NCBI GenBank assembly: GCA_011391495.1
Contig: JAABQK010000019.1
Location: forward strand, 1-50,334
DNA: 50,334 nucleotides
Direction: 5' to 3'
DNA from: Hydrogenophaga sp.
GTDB lineage: Bacteria; Pseudomonadota; Gammaproteobacteria; Burkholderiales; Burkholderiaceae_C
Shown here: piece after piece, positions 26,901 to 34,800 of the stretch
Layout of the letters: every line of letters starts with the position of its first letter
Position numbering within the stretch: the first letter of the stretch is position 1
Translations under genes and position numbers: made by a program
Notes under the pieces: generated by a model
Told to the model about the DNA's origin: nothing
The model's database searches: none
Seen by the model: only the letters and a program-made list of their open reading frames with translations

Positions 26901-28780
26901 CCGTGCGCCTGGGCAGCGGCGCGCTCACCGCCGGCAACCGCGGCGCCTTCGACATCGACATCAAGCCCATGCAGGTGAGCGGGGTGAACAGCGTGCACGC
27001 GGTGCGCGTGCTGGACCGCAATGGCGACGATCTGACGCACCGTTTCCATCTGCGCGAAGCGCTCAGCGGCAACGTCGCGCGCGCCCTGTGGGACACCGCC
27101 ACCAGCCAGCCCGAGCGCAGCGTGATCCCGGCTTACACCGGCCTGCGCCTGGTGGCCGCGATCGATGAATCGAAGCTCGACTCCACCGGCTCCATCGCCT
27201 GGGAAAGACTGCTCGACTACAGCCTCATCGACCACCCGCTGCCGTTCGCCCGCGAGCTTGATCTGCGCGCCACCGTGGGCCTGGCCGCCGAGAGCGCGAT
27301 GCTGCTGGACGCCTACGCCGAACAGGGCAGCCAGACGCTCTGGCAGGCGCAGCAGACCGTGCTCTCCGGCGCGGCCTGGGGCGCGCGGCGCAGCGCCACG
27401 CTGCAGGCCTTGTCGCAAGAAGGCGTGCGCGTGAAGGCGTCGAACCGCTCGGGCGACGTGATGCCGCGCGGCAGCTTCCGCCGCGGCCGCCGCAACGCGC
27501 CGCCGCTGATCCGCTCGCTGCACGAAGGCCTGGCCGCCGAGGCCGTGCTCAGCGTCGAGACGCAGGTGATTCCGCCGACGGTGGACCCGGGGCCGCAACG
27601 CCAGCGCATCGTGCCGGTGCTCGACGCGGTGATCCGCCAGCGCGTGGAGCCCACGCTCGCCGGTGCGGCCAGCATCCGCACCACCGTCTCGCGCCAGCGG
27701 GAAGACGCGCTGCGGCTCGACACGCAGCAGATGGCCGCCTTGCTCACCGAGCCCATGGCCGGGGCCGCGGTGCTGCAACAAGGCGCGGCCAACGAGGTGC
27801 GTGCCACCGGCCTGGCCATGGCTGCGCCCAGGGTGCTGCGCTCGGGGCTGAACTCGAAACGCGAAACCGCCTGGCTCGACACCGTGGGCCGCGCCGCGCT
27901 GGGTGGCGGCGGCCCGGTGATCACCACCCACCTCACGCACCTGAGCAACAGCGCGAACCAGGGCGCCCCGCTGGACCCCGGCAGCATGCTGCGATTCGCC
28001 CTGCCCACGCGCGACACCGAAGGCGTGCCACCAGTGCTGGTGCTGCGCGGTGAAGGCGCCGCCCGCACCACCGTGCTGGACCGCGGCGGGTTGCCGCTGA
28101 TGGACGTGGAAACCGTGGGTTCCACCAAGCTGGTGTTGCCCGCGGGCAGCGCTACCGTGGCCGTGACCGGCCTGGGCCGCGTTCGCGAATCGCAGCGCGA
28201 GCCCGCGCTGGGCGCGGTGACGCTGGCCGAGGCCACGCACGCGGTGCCGGTGGTGGGCTGGCAAGCGCACAGCGAACTGGTGGCGCTGACCGATACCACG
28301 CTCATGGCGCGCGGCGCGCTGCTGCGCCTGTCGGCCGCGGCGGCCCCGCTGGCGCAGCGCGGCACGGTGCGCGCGTACGAAGCGGTGGACCAGCAGACCG
28401 GGCTGGAGACGTTGCTGCCCATGGGCGTGCGCACGGTCGCGGTGGTGCTCGACGACGGCCCGGGCGAACCCGCGGGCGATCTGGCCAGCTCGCTCGGCCT
28501 GTCGGCTCAGCACGCGGTGTTGTCCGACGAGCCGGTGATCATCGCCGCCGGCAACCGCACCATCCTGGTGTACGAGGTGCTCAAGGCCGACGTGGACGCG
28601 CCCTGGATCGTCATCTCGCTGGCCTTCAGCACCGCCTGGAGCGCTGGCGGCGTGATGGGTTTCCAGGCGCCGCCCTCGGTGTGGGTGCCGCTGCTGGCCG
28701 AGGCCGATCTCGACACCCTGGTAGAAGACGGGCCGCTCTCGGCCACCGGTGGCCTGCGGCTGCAATTCATGGAAGCCTGA
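17975..28780 (+). CDS. giant DUF6603-type protein (3601 aa) with modular repeats and a lipase-like segment
   Basis: One uninterrupted 10.8-kb gene, with no signal peptide or TM segment seen. Residues about 1-1000 contain repeated modules, each a helical block with LLP/GLL and DP motifs followed by a beta block that opens with a G-x-G-[TS]-x-x-x-P-[WY] turn (325-333, 592-600, 920-928). Residues about 1100-1260 resemble an alpha/beta-hydrolase core: VVAHSASGLAAR with S1186 at the nucleophile elbow, then ITVGTPHVGTPL (1209-1220). Residues about 1400-2250 are long amphipathic beta strands. The segment about 2350-2930, with GGFGYNR at 2624-2630, LTGGFAFFIWFAGEHSGDF and YFALTPREVMAGG, matches DUF6603 as I know it. 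Its function is unknown. The start is 13 bp after the Hcp-like stop. Confidence 0.85.
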   Translation: MAASFASDALDPVVRQVGEVAGLLTTGSGDQIVVNEDFFKDPVAEFGKAVAERQEQIIELLGQLMGQTDGEVLGLPAAGDADRWIPIQGPDGDTGLYLVMRSAAGRLYVGVGWKWSVTAGDLVVSLWTHVPLLSTDGTGGGTRIDIATPEAPLRLAADVTLRNGFRTAGLAFQGVRGSVTITGITEPPGVALVLLGLQLPGEAAPLDRSLADLINLPGSAWIQTAVALFTAQLSAAGASGDAGAAKAAAVVNHLLPLLGITAPAGQPRLRWEDLPTRSAAVFDEWFLALVTAPGAMTGWLGHWKGLLSEGVGVPIPSGVSIPVDGNGTRADPWRVGLSVAGVDSAITAAVETQASGARLLYLGLRVGATPITLAGPLRLTLGGAAEVVAIPVGAPGPLRALPSLTIGLKLHSSAGALVDHSFPAGDPLAALANLNVGSIEIGLGLDATGRPVPVLQMRDVACARGSWSVLDLSSADAVLDGLGAIAGNAIQQLIEQGLGLAGGGTHAGHRIAALMGLLPPNALSTAGAWPVPLLTDAAHLTAFLGDPLGAIGRYHARALQATVGGVPGWRHLLAELGELLRSTGGPVLPLRGGGSAADPWRLELASTEAGAVVLRAETALAGARPQLRLALAFEPRVLQIDGVQLSFAALAELLHLDLALDGSAHAAWLPALRAELRLHGALQTPPLAGLELSAEALLAALDWRAATGVGWRVALQAPGARWQDASRVLALPDLVLDAGGIASWNLAAANLGGALGTASRDAVAELVQFILGHLMLEHGGPAGFGLSALFGLLPGDPGIALPGWRGDASGIRLPDDFPRLQPADWGAFFSDPVPVLRAHAAAILSNPRHALPLLRWLGLALQGIAPTRSRAGELLTFEEARGDLGDFPSGEGLAGQASPATTDAPLSLPSLEDLPFTLEGEGTYTRPYAIGLRAATARGVQGLVWLDPYGPPAGDALGVAIATLAPALRDLGALGGLTAEQLAPLLDVLSRLDGGMADALSGVLPAPLGNGLRALEDFLRTSDGLVLSSSQLPPAASGWSAPAAPLEADHVHALAQAAVVAEVRRQLLVWDPANTGPVLLLGAPFADASAWTAVQAALGGASGSFSFRATGVAPDAVSTAALSGGTRLLAAELAVWNDAPGVAPSARAVPLDGPAGSSSQAEQVVRLLQRIAQLRPGQPITVVAHSASGLAARTALQRAGVAPLVRGLITVGTPHVGTPLPWLANPPLTEALSALQRLREQLSLGGALGTALDALWGFLRERTPEGLAFVWPAQAFAPVGGMALPAGVPGHAIALRLPGQTLAATLGSAIATRATQLRATQAARAPVTHLGFGLALAPAVRAAEGTLKLRTHARLDIARVRIAAGAHSRNLPRLVLQADLWREGGWLVGSAASRVRVRRAELGCEITEAGIVPRIRLLDAAVDGVEQPLATLRRLADTGPWVPDDVLVPALDALLAQLTTGPGLDAGVQSLARLLASVELTRLRVDGAADDSGGYAIHPDGWASLLADAPAWLQRALANVLPNATLRDALMAQLRGVLGLATDDLSRLLAEQTSDDPAWRALRTLLQAVGLLEPSARGAVPRLGAWLALLRNPVAWITAQVQPLLADATRRGALLSTLRGLLHVRAISDATGGPEVELALGAGVAIRVEALGLVALRLDGAAFRLGGAFSVRGDIGLNLANGSAMVSLRLQPDAVATGLRLSIHLPAGAASASWALALDFSDGTRAAPYAELPLFPLPADLPARLGALLPRLTLTTLASALLDNVLLPRVPQIAPVLQALGLATQAVGAERARVRNLARVVADPLGWLQSGDTLFRPRAVGTGLELDPTRVTALLRNLFTTFGLADAAGDVRLPLNLRLRFVSAPQARLELATTVPIALEGGVTLGADFQLGWTPAGSFGAGGSLSLGAPLPVGGPWERLVVQAGVVDETFTLALGPEGAPIRLLPFAGFDAASIGAAAERLLPTLIDGALRALSASGDATVQTFITNLRTAAATLQIDTVAHLDRVADHPVEWLRDRFSVANAPASVDAVLALIPLAARAPFTTPAGALRFEPAGSPVALALGHTGGGSIGVSIELDVDFGPVTLSGDLSVGLADTGAETANLSPVVTVTLGAAVDPGVIQPGGVSIEPSIGLAVGSGGVQLWLYPIGNVAGSPDFRLDILPAFAFGVDDGGTVGDALLELARRVLVPVAVETVLDTAEVTGWLNSDLGRGVKAGVILDSAGLLVSDGGTGWNLVPIDELVDDITDPNGPMKVVERLIGALLGALATAFGNVPLIAFGTDEDVDGGLYLHTEGASFPKRYGVRVRLPELRLGEDPEIIIRLGGETDWIDAAGGPAGARPGLSLMLLKDSGSGAARFGIEPVIELAGVGVDLSGHADEPLFDLSGFQLGGVESLLYLRVQIPINGDAPVVDFGAYGDLDGIAIPLGTSDSNPVAASLMSGSGGENAPVNPRFSVRAAYVEEFWLELGDTPGRNEVWFPIQKTFGPVSIQQIGVRWIGGPDQKGAILLDGGVALAGLAVGVDDLSLTIPFGDIGNLNKWELGLRGLAVSYEGGGIRIGGGLLEVDIPDSNDVRYDGFLLVEVGGKSFVALGSYGVVDGDPSLFVFVVIGIPIGGPPYFFITGLAGGFGYNRGLVVPPIEGLPQFPLVAAMSDSSAVTAAPMDFLRSMGDAVPMERGSYWFAAGLKFSSFALVNSQALLYVLLNRGLEIGLLGMSKFELPPAVPLVSVELALKARFSTIEGVISVEARLTDNSWVLSRDCRLTGGFAFFIWFAGEHSGDFVITIGGYHPRYTPPDHYPVVPRLGFNWRVSSSIYIKGEAYFALTPREVMAGGLLEAVYDSGDVRAWFRAWANMYIKWRPFWFEVEIGISIGVSVDTWLGRVKIETGASLIVWGPEIGGEVTVDVWVISITIPFGADRVIPVEAISWDEFRTTLLPAEDDKLFAGGIERGLVSGSPATGPWSVLPEFVIRTETFLGAGTVRLGSGALTAGNRGAFDIDIKPMQVSGVNSVHAVRVLDRNGDDLTHRFHLREALSGNVARALWDTATSQPERSVIPAYTGLRLVAAIDESKLDSTGSIAWERLLDYSLIDHPLPFARELDLRATVGLAAESAMLLDAYAEQGSQTLWQAQQTVLSGAAWGARRSATLQALSQEGVRVKASNRSGDVMPRGSFRRGRRNAPPLIRSLHEGLAAEAVLSVETQVIPPTVDPGPQRQRIVPVLDAVIRQRVEPTLAGAASIRTTVSRQREDALRLDTQQMAALLTEPMAGAAVLQQGAANEVRATGLAMAAPRVLRSGLNSKRETAWLDTVGRAALGGGGPVITTHLTHLSNSANQGAPLDPGSMLRFALPTRDTEGVPPVLVLRGEGAARTTVLDRGGLPLMDVETVGSTKLVLPAGSATVAVTGLGRVRESQREPALGAVTLAEATHAVPVVGWQAHSELVALTDTTLMARGALLRLSAAAAPLAQRGTVRAYEAVDQQTGLETLLPMGVRTVAVVLDDGPGEPAGDLASSLGLSAQHAVLSDEPVIIAAGNRTILVYEVLKADVDAPWIVISLAFSTAWSAGGVMGFQAPPSVWVPLLAEADLDTLVEDGPLSATGGLRLQFMEA

Positions 28781-28787
28781 ACACGCC

Positions 28788-30794
28788 ATGGCAACCCTAC
28801 CCAACCCCGAACGCGGCCACGTGATCTTCCACGCGGCCTGCCGGCCCGCGCTGCAGGCGGGTGAGTATGCGCTGCGCGTGGCGCACGAGCTCGGCCACGC
28901 CAGTGGCAAGGTCAACAGCGGCAGCAAGCCGCTGCCCGGCGAACGCAACTACCCGTTCGCCATCGACGCGCCGCGCTTCACGCTCGACCCCTCGATGATC
29001 CACGCCGTGTTCCCGCCCACCAACGGCGTGGGCAGCTACGTGACGCGCCTGCCCATGGTCGTGCTGCGCCGCCGCACACTGCCCTGGGAACGCTCGCTGG
29101 GTGTGGGCAGCGACGCGCCCTGGCTCGCGGTGCTGCTGTTTGAAAAGGGCGAGGCCACCACGCTCTCGCCCTGCACCGTGGCGGACGTGCTCGACGGCGC
29201 CGGTGGCATCGGCTCCCCGCTGCTGAACCTGCCCGACGTGCCGGCCGCGGCGCGCAGCCTGCCCTGCATGGGGCTGGAGCTGCCGCTGGACCTGTTCAAG
29301 GACATCGCGCCGATGGCGAGCGAGATCCCGCTGCTCACGCACGTGCGCCAGGTCAACACCGAGGACAAGGAACTCATGGGCATGGACGACGACGGCTGGT
29401 TTGCCGTGGTCGTGGGCAACCGCCTGCCCGAGCCCGGCAAGCAGTACGAAGCCTGCCTGGTTTCCCTGGAGGGCACCCAGGCCTTCCTGCCCACCGAGGC
29501 CGAAGCCGCCGAGTTCACCGCGGCCGACCTGAACCGGCCGCGCACCGCCGACTTTGCCGACAAGCTGCATCGCTGGCAGGGCCAGGTGCTGGTGGACGAG
29601 CCGGACTGGGGCCAGGAGCAGATCGACCAGGCTTTGCTCGATCACATGCAGGCCACGGGTTCGGTGTACCAGTGGACCGGCGCTGCCGCCCAGCAGGCGC
29701 CGCTGCCGCAGTTCCAGATGCGTGCCACACCGGGTGGCGCGGGCGCGTTGGGCACCAGCTCGGTGAAGCAGCAGGTGGTCAAAGGCGCGACCACCAGCGT
29801 GTCGGGCCACAAGCAGTCGGCCAAGGCCAGCGGCTGGACCGAGATCGTGTCGGACAAGGGCTTCGTCACCGGTGCGGGCGGCAAGATTGGCGTGAAGCTG
29901 CTCATGCCCAAGGTGCGGCTCTTCATGCTGGCGCAATGGAGCTTCGAGTGCCGCGAAGGGGGTGATTTCGAAGCCATCATGCAGAGCTTGCCGCGGGGCG
30001 GCGGCGTGGCCATGCTGGGCATGCCACCCTCGCTGGCGCAGGCGCCCGGCGGCACCGGGGCCGCGGTCTGGCGCGCCGCGCTCGACACCGGCCATGTGCC
30101 GTTGCAGCACCTCACGCGCGACGGCGAGCAGACCATCGCCTGGTACCGCGGCCCGCTCACACCGGTGGGTGTGCGGCGCGAGACCGGAGGGCCGTACCAC
30201 AGCGCCGATCAGGCGCGCCGCCTCGACCCGGCCACCGGTCTGGAAAACCTGGGCTACGCGTCGGCGTTCGAGATCGGCCGCCTCATGGCGCTGGGCGACC
30301 CGCGCTTCGCGCTCGACCTCATGCACTGGCGGCGCGACGGCCGGCTCTCGATCGACACCGCGCTGCTGGGCCGCATTTTTGCGACGCGTTTTGCGCACCA
30401 GGTGGTGGCGCTGCCCGAGCTGCTGAACCCGCGCGCCATGTTGCTCATGCCCCGCATCCTCACCAGCCTGGGCACGCGGTCGTTCTCCACCCTCATGCAG
30501 GCGGGCCAGTTCGGCAGCCTGCGCGACCCGACCGGCCTGCAGGCCGTGCGCGACCGCCTGCCCGGTCTGGACGCCGGCCAGGTGGCGCTGGCCAAGGGCC
30601 TGAACCTGCAGGTGGTGCAGTCGGTCATGGGCAGCCTCGCGCTCAGTGGCAGCGTGCTCGATGAGATCGGCTTTGCCCAGACCGCGCCCCTCGAAGCCCG
30701 GCTCGACGTGATTCTGGAGAACCCGGCGCTGCATTTCGGCCCGCAGCTCGAAGCCTTCAACGTGCGGCTCGGCGGCTTCCAGCGCCCGCTCTGA
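28788..30794 (+). CDS. uncharacterised 668-aa protein of the DUF6603 operon
   Basis: No named family. The N-terminus is beta-rich (HVIFHAACRPALQAGEYALR), followed by FAIDAPRFTLDPSMIHAVFP, LPMVVLRRRTLPWERSLG and PWLAVLLFEKGE. The C-terminal half is helical with a conserved-looking GYASAFEIGRLMALGDPRFA and HWRRDG. I have seen this motif combination in hypothetical proteins that accompany DUF6603 genes in other bacteria, but cannot name it. No signal peptide and no TM. It starts 7 bp after the giant gene without a clear Shine-Dalgarno, so translation is probably coupled. A structural partner of the giant protein is the simplest guess. Confidence 0.8.
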   Translation: MATLPNPERGHVIFHAACRPALQAGEYALRVAHELGHASGKVNSGSKPLPGERNYPFAIDAPRFTLDPSMIHAVFPPTNGVGSYVTRLPMVVLRRRTLPWERSLGVGSDAPWLAVLLFEKGEATTLSPCTVADVLDGAGGIGSPLLNLPDVPAAARSLPCMGLELPLDLFKDIAPMASEIPLLTHVRQVNTEDKELMGMDDDGWFAVVVGNRLPEPGKQYEACLVSLEGTQAFLPTEAEAAEFTAADLNRPRTADFADKLHRWQGQVLVDEPDWGQEQIDQALLDHMQATGSVYQWTGAAAQQAPLPQFQMRATPGGAGALGTSSVKQQVVKGATTSVSGHKQSAKASGWTEIVSDKGFVTGAGGKIGVKLLMPKVRLFMLAQWSFECREGGDFEAIMQSLPRGGGVAMLGMPPSLAQAPGGTGAAVWRAALDTGHVPLQHLTRDGEQTIAWYRGPLTPVGVRRETGGPYHSADQARRLDPATGLENLGYASAFEIGRLMALGDPRFALDLMHWRRDGRLSIDTALLGRIFATRFAHQVVALPELLNPRAMLLMPRILTSLGTRSFSTLMQAGQFGSLRDPTGLQAVRDRLPGLDAGQVALAKGLNLQVVQSVMGSLALSGSVLDEIGFAQTAPLEARLDVILENPALHFGPQLEAFNVRLGGFQRPL

Positions 30795-30815
30795 ACCGCC
30801 AACCGAAAGACCGCC

Positions 30816-31874
30816 ATGAACAACTGGCTCACCACCCCGATGTACCTGGGCTCGCTGAGCGCCGAGTCGCCGGTGGCCCTGGCCGCTTCTGCCGCGCGCA
30901 TGCCGGCCTCGCTGGGCAACTGGCTCGCGCGCCTGCGCCTGCTCTACGGCGTGCCCTTCAACTACCTGGTGCCCGACAGCCGCCTGCTGCCGATGGAGTC
31001 GGTGCGCTTTTTCTACATCGACCGCAACTTCACCGACCGCCTGGTGGACGGCGCGCTCAGTGTGGGCAAGACCACCACGCGCGAATACGCGCAGGCGCAG
31101 GCCACGCACGGCGCGCTGCGCGACAAGGTGGACGAAGAAGAGCGTGTGCTGCGCCCGCAGCTGCGCAAGGACGCCCACGTGAAACGCATCATCGCGCCGC
31201 AGACGGCCGACCTCACCGGTTTGCTGCTGCGTTCGCGCGCCGTGTCGGGCTGGCCGGGCATGGAGATCAAGGCCTACCGCGGCACCCAAGAGGGCGAGCC
31301 CGGCGGCACACCGCTCAAGCTGCTGCGCATGGACCGGCTCGCGCCCGACGTGATGCTCTGCATTTTTGAAGGCGTGCCCTCGCGGGTGGACGTGGAGGAG
31401 CCGCGCGAAGGCATCCAGTTTGGCGTGGACATGCCCGGCGCCGGTGCCGACGGCGTGGCGGTGCCCACTGCGGCCATGCCCAGCGGTTTTCAGCTCAAGC
31501 TGCGCAAGGTGAAAGGCAACCTCGCCGGGCAGCTCGCCGGCTCCACCGCCGCCGATCCCGACGTGCCCGCCACCACCCTGTCGGTGCCGGTGCGCCGCTC
31601 CAACCGGCGCGTGCTGCACATCGGCCTGTTGCGCGAGCGCCTGCAGCAAAAGCTCGCGGCCAGCAGCGACTCCGACGCCCACCCCGGCACGCTCAGCTCG
31701 GGCGAGCTCGCGCTGGAGATGTTCCAGTTCCCGTTCCAGCAGCGCTTTGAAGCCGATGGCGACCGCAGCTACGCGGTGACCTCGCAGTACATCGACGCCG
31801 TGCTGCAGGTGGCGGTGATCGCCCAGCCGCTGAAGCTGGAAGAAGTCCATCAGCTGTTCCGCATTGACGAGTGA
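30816..31874 (+). CDS. uncharacterised 352-aa protein of the DUF6603 operon
   Basis: No named family. The hallmark is LYGVPFNYLVPDSRLLPMES (43-62), then VRFFYIDRNFTDRLVDGALS, SGWPGMEIKAYRG and LRMDRLAPDVMLCIFEGVPS. The C-terminus (about 235-350) is beta then helical and ends with RIDE. The protein is soluble, without a signal peptide. It looks like a compact alpha/beta structural protein rather than an enzyme, since I see no catalytic signature. It is 21 bp after the 668-aa gene and 7 bp before the 1282-aa gene, so part of the same transcript. The same gene type appears beside DUF6603 genes elsewhere, as far as I recall. Confidence 0.8.
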   Translation: MNNWLTTPMYLGSLSAESPVALAASAARMPASLGNWLARLRLLYGVPFNYLVPDSRLLPMESVRFFYIDRNFTDRLVDGALSVGKTTTREYAQAQATHGALRDKVDEEERVLRPQLRKDAHVKRIIAPQTADLTGLLLRSRAVSGWPGMEIKAYRGTQEGEPGGTPLKLLRMDRLAPDVMLCIFEGVPSRVDVEEPREGIQFGVDMPGAGADGVAVPTAAMPSGFQLKLRKVKGNLAGQLAGSTAADPDVPATTLSVPVRRSNRRVLHIGLLRERLQQKLAASSDSDAHPGTLSSGELALEMFQFPFQQRFEADGDRSYAVTSQYIDAVLQVAVIAQPLKLEEVHQLFRIDE

Positions 31875-31881
31875 GGCCGCA

Positions 31882-34800
31882 ATGGCACAACGACTGTTCC
31901 AGACAGAAATGCTCGCCCGCAACCTGGCGATGGCGCAGGGCGTGGCGCCGTCCACCGTGCTCGACTGGGACGCCGGCGCCTGGCACGGCGCGCGCGTGCT
32001 GGTGCCCATCGTGGTCGAGGCGCTGCCGGTGGCGCCCTCGGCCGCGGCGGCCAGCCAGTGGGCCGCGGTGGCGGTGGACCCGCTGCAGGCCGACGCTGCG
32101 CGCCCGCAACCGTTTGACACCGTCACCGGCCGCCCGGCCGGCGTGCACCTGCACTGGGCCTTGCCCGACGGCCTCACGCGCGGCGAGCGCGGCAGCGCAC
32201 CGGCCGATGTGCCGCTGACTGCGAGCGCGCAGGCCAGCACCGAGCAACCGGAGAACCGCGACACCAGTCGCACCACCTTCACCCCTGTGCCCGACCGCTG
32301 GCTGGTGGTGCGCGTGCAGGCCGGCGCCACCCAGACCGCGCCGCGCCGTGCCGCCGCCTGGGTGGTGAGCGGTGCGCTCGACCCGGCGCGCCGCCGCGCC
32401 GTGCCGCTGGCCGACTGGCGCGAAGACCGCGAGCACGCCGCGCCCGCCGTCACGGCCATGGGCCCGGGCGACCCGACCTTCGCCGTGTACTACGACAACA
32501 CGCAGAACCTGCTGGCCTTTCACGACCCGCTCAAGGACGTGGCGGCCGGCCCGCTGACCTACCTGGTGTGCGGCTGGTACGCGCGCCTGGCCGACGACCC
32601 GCTGCACGCGCCCACCATCGAGTCGCGGTGGATGGGCGTGCTGCAGCGCCTGGGCTGGTCGGTGGACCAGGGTGTGCTGGCGCAGCTGCGCAAGCAGGCC
32701 CAGGCGGCGCACTACAAAGACGTGCTCAAGGGCGCCGACACCGCGGCCTCCAAGGACGGCGTGACCGTGAGCGGTCTGGGAGCCGACGACAGCACGCAGC
32801 GCAAGGTGTCGCTGGGCACTGGCGCGGTGAAGTTCCTCCAGCACAAAGACCGCCGCGCCACCAGCGGCCCCGCCCTCTACGCCAAACAGCGCCTGTTCGA
32901 ACCCTACTGGCCGCGCCAGCTGCTGTGCCACGGCACGGTGTACGACGTGGCCTGGGGTGGGCGCGGCGGCGGGTTTGACCACGCGGGCGCCGGCGTGCCG
33001 CCGCCCGGCTCGGTGGGCCTGGCGGTCGGCAACACCGCGTCGCAGGCGCTGGCGGCCCTGGCGGCGCACGAGTCCGGTGACCCGTCCATGGCGCGCCTGC
33101 TCGATGCGTTTGCCACCGGCGCGCTGTCCGACCTCTCGCAACAAAGTGGCCTGGCGCGGCTGGAGAGCCAGCTGCACGCCGAAGATTTTTCGTCGTTGCC
33201 CGGCGGGTTCGTGGTGGACCAGATCCAGCAGGGCGACGCCTTTGCGCCCGCCTCGGGCGCCGAAACGCCGGCCCCGCCGCGCACCACCACGCCGTCCGGT
33301 GGCGGCGTGAGCCGCGGCGACAAATACACCGCTGCCGAGATCAAGGTGCAGCGCAGTTTCTACAAGGCCGGCGCGAGCCTGCACGAACTGCAGCAGCGCA
33401 TGGAAGAAGGCCCGCAGAAGCCCAGGACCCAGCCCGGCAAGGCCCCCACCGCGCAGGCCCGCGCCACCGAGACGGTGCGCCGCGCCATGCCGCGCTGGTT
33501 CGAGCCGCGCGATCCGGTGCTGCTGCTGCGGCAGGGGCGCCGCGCCTACAAACACGGCGAAGACCATGTGATCGACGGCACGCTCAGTTGCCGCATCAGC
33601 GGCCAGACCATCAACCAGCTCAGCGTCAACGCCGCGCGCGAAGCGGCCTACGCCGGCGAGCGCAGCCAGCTGGTGGATGTGCTGGGCAGCGACCTCAGCA
33701 CCGACGACCTGCAGAGTGGCCAGATCCCGGCCGAATGCGGCGCGCTGTTTTTTGAAACCCTGCTGCTCGACCCCACCTCGGTGACGGTGGCGGGCCACGT
33801 GGCGGCGCAGCGCGCGGCCCGTTTGGTGCTGGCGCCCGGCGTCAAGGCGCGCCCGATCACGGCGGCCGAGGCCGGGCAGCGGGTGCAGGTGGAGCAGTCC
33901 CTGCTGCTGATCGCCGCGCTCGATCCGCTGATCGACATGCAGGCCCTGGCCGCGCTGTCCAACCTGCGCGGCACGCGCCCGCACCCGCTGTCGCAGCGGC
34001 TCTGGTGCCGGCCCTGGACGCCGATCGAACTGGCCTGGGAAGTGGCCTGGTACCCCTCGCCCGGCGCCGAGCGCGACTGGGCGCTGCAGCAGACCGACTT
34101 CGCGCTGCGCAGCGGCGTGCCCACCGGCACCGAGGGCGACCCGGCCTTCACGCTGCGTGGCCGCAGCCTGCTCACGCCGGCGGTGGCGCGCACGCTGGAG
34201 CGCCAGCTCAAGCGCTTTCTCGACGACGAGGCCAAAGGCGCACGGGACGAAGCCACGCCGTCTGAAGAAGCCGACCTCGCGCGCGTGATGGGTGAGTTCG
34301 CGCAGCTCGATGTGCTCGGCGCTTCGCTCTCGGGCCTGCACGACGCGATGATGGCGCGCATCCCGGTGCCGGGCCTGAACGGCACGCCCGCGCCCGACGC
34401 CTGGCAGCCGCTGCCCGGCGCCACCGCGCTCTGGCTGCTGCGCGCCGGGCATCTGCGGGTGCGGCGCGCGCGCCTCATCGACACCTTTGGCCAGTTCCAC
34501 GACGTGGCCGACACGGTGCTCAACGCGCCGGTGCGCGGCGAAGACCTGGTGAGCCGCGCCGGCCCCGCGTTCCTCGCGATGCCGCCGCGCGTGCAGGAAC
34601 CCGCGCGCCTGATGTTCCGCCTGCTCGATGCGGCCGACGATGCGCGCGAAGCCACGCGCGAGCGCTCGCCGGTGTGCGGCTGGCTGGTGCCCGACCACAT
34701 GGACGAAGCGGTGGAGGTGTTCGACGCCACCGGCCAGGCGCGTGGCCAGCTGCAGCCCGCCGACGACGGCCGCACGCTCGAATGGCAGGGCGTGCCCGGC

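Noticed and set aside
22721..28948. A 2075-codon open frame on the minus strand opposite the giant gene, and similar frames of more than 1200 codons at 28797-32459 and 31693-35472
   Set aside because: They are by-products of extreme GC3 bias in the plus-strand genes. Their translations are His/Arg/Gln-rich low-complexity sequence without domain motifs, while the plus frames show clear protein-like strands and motifs.
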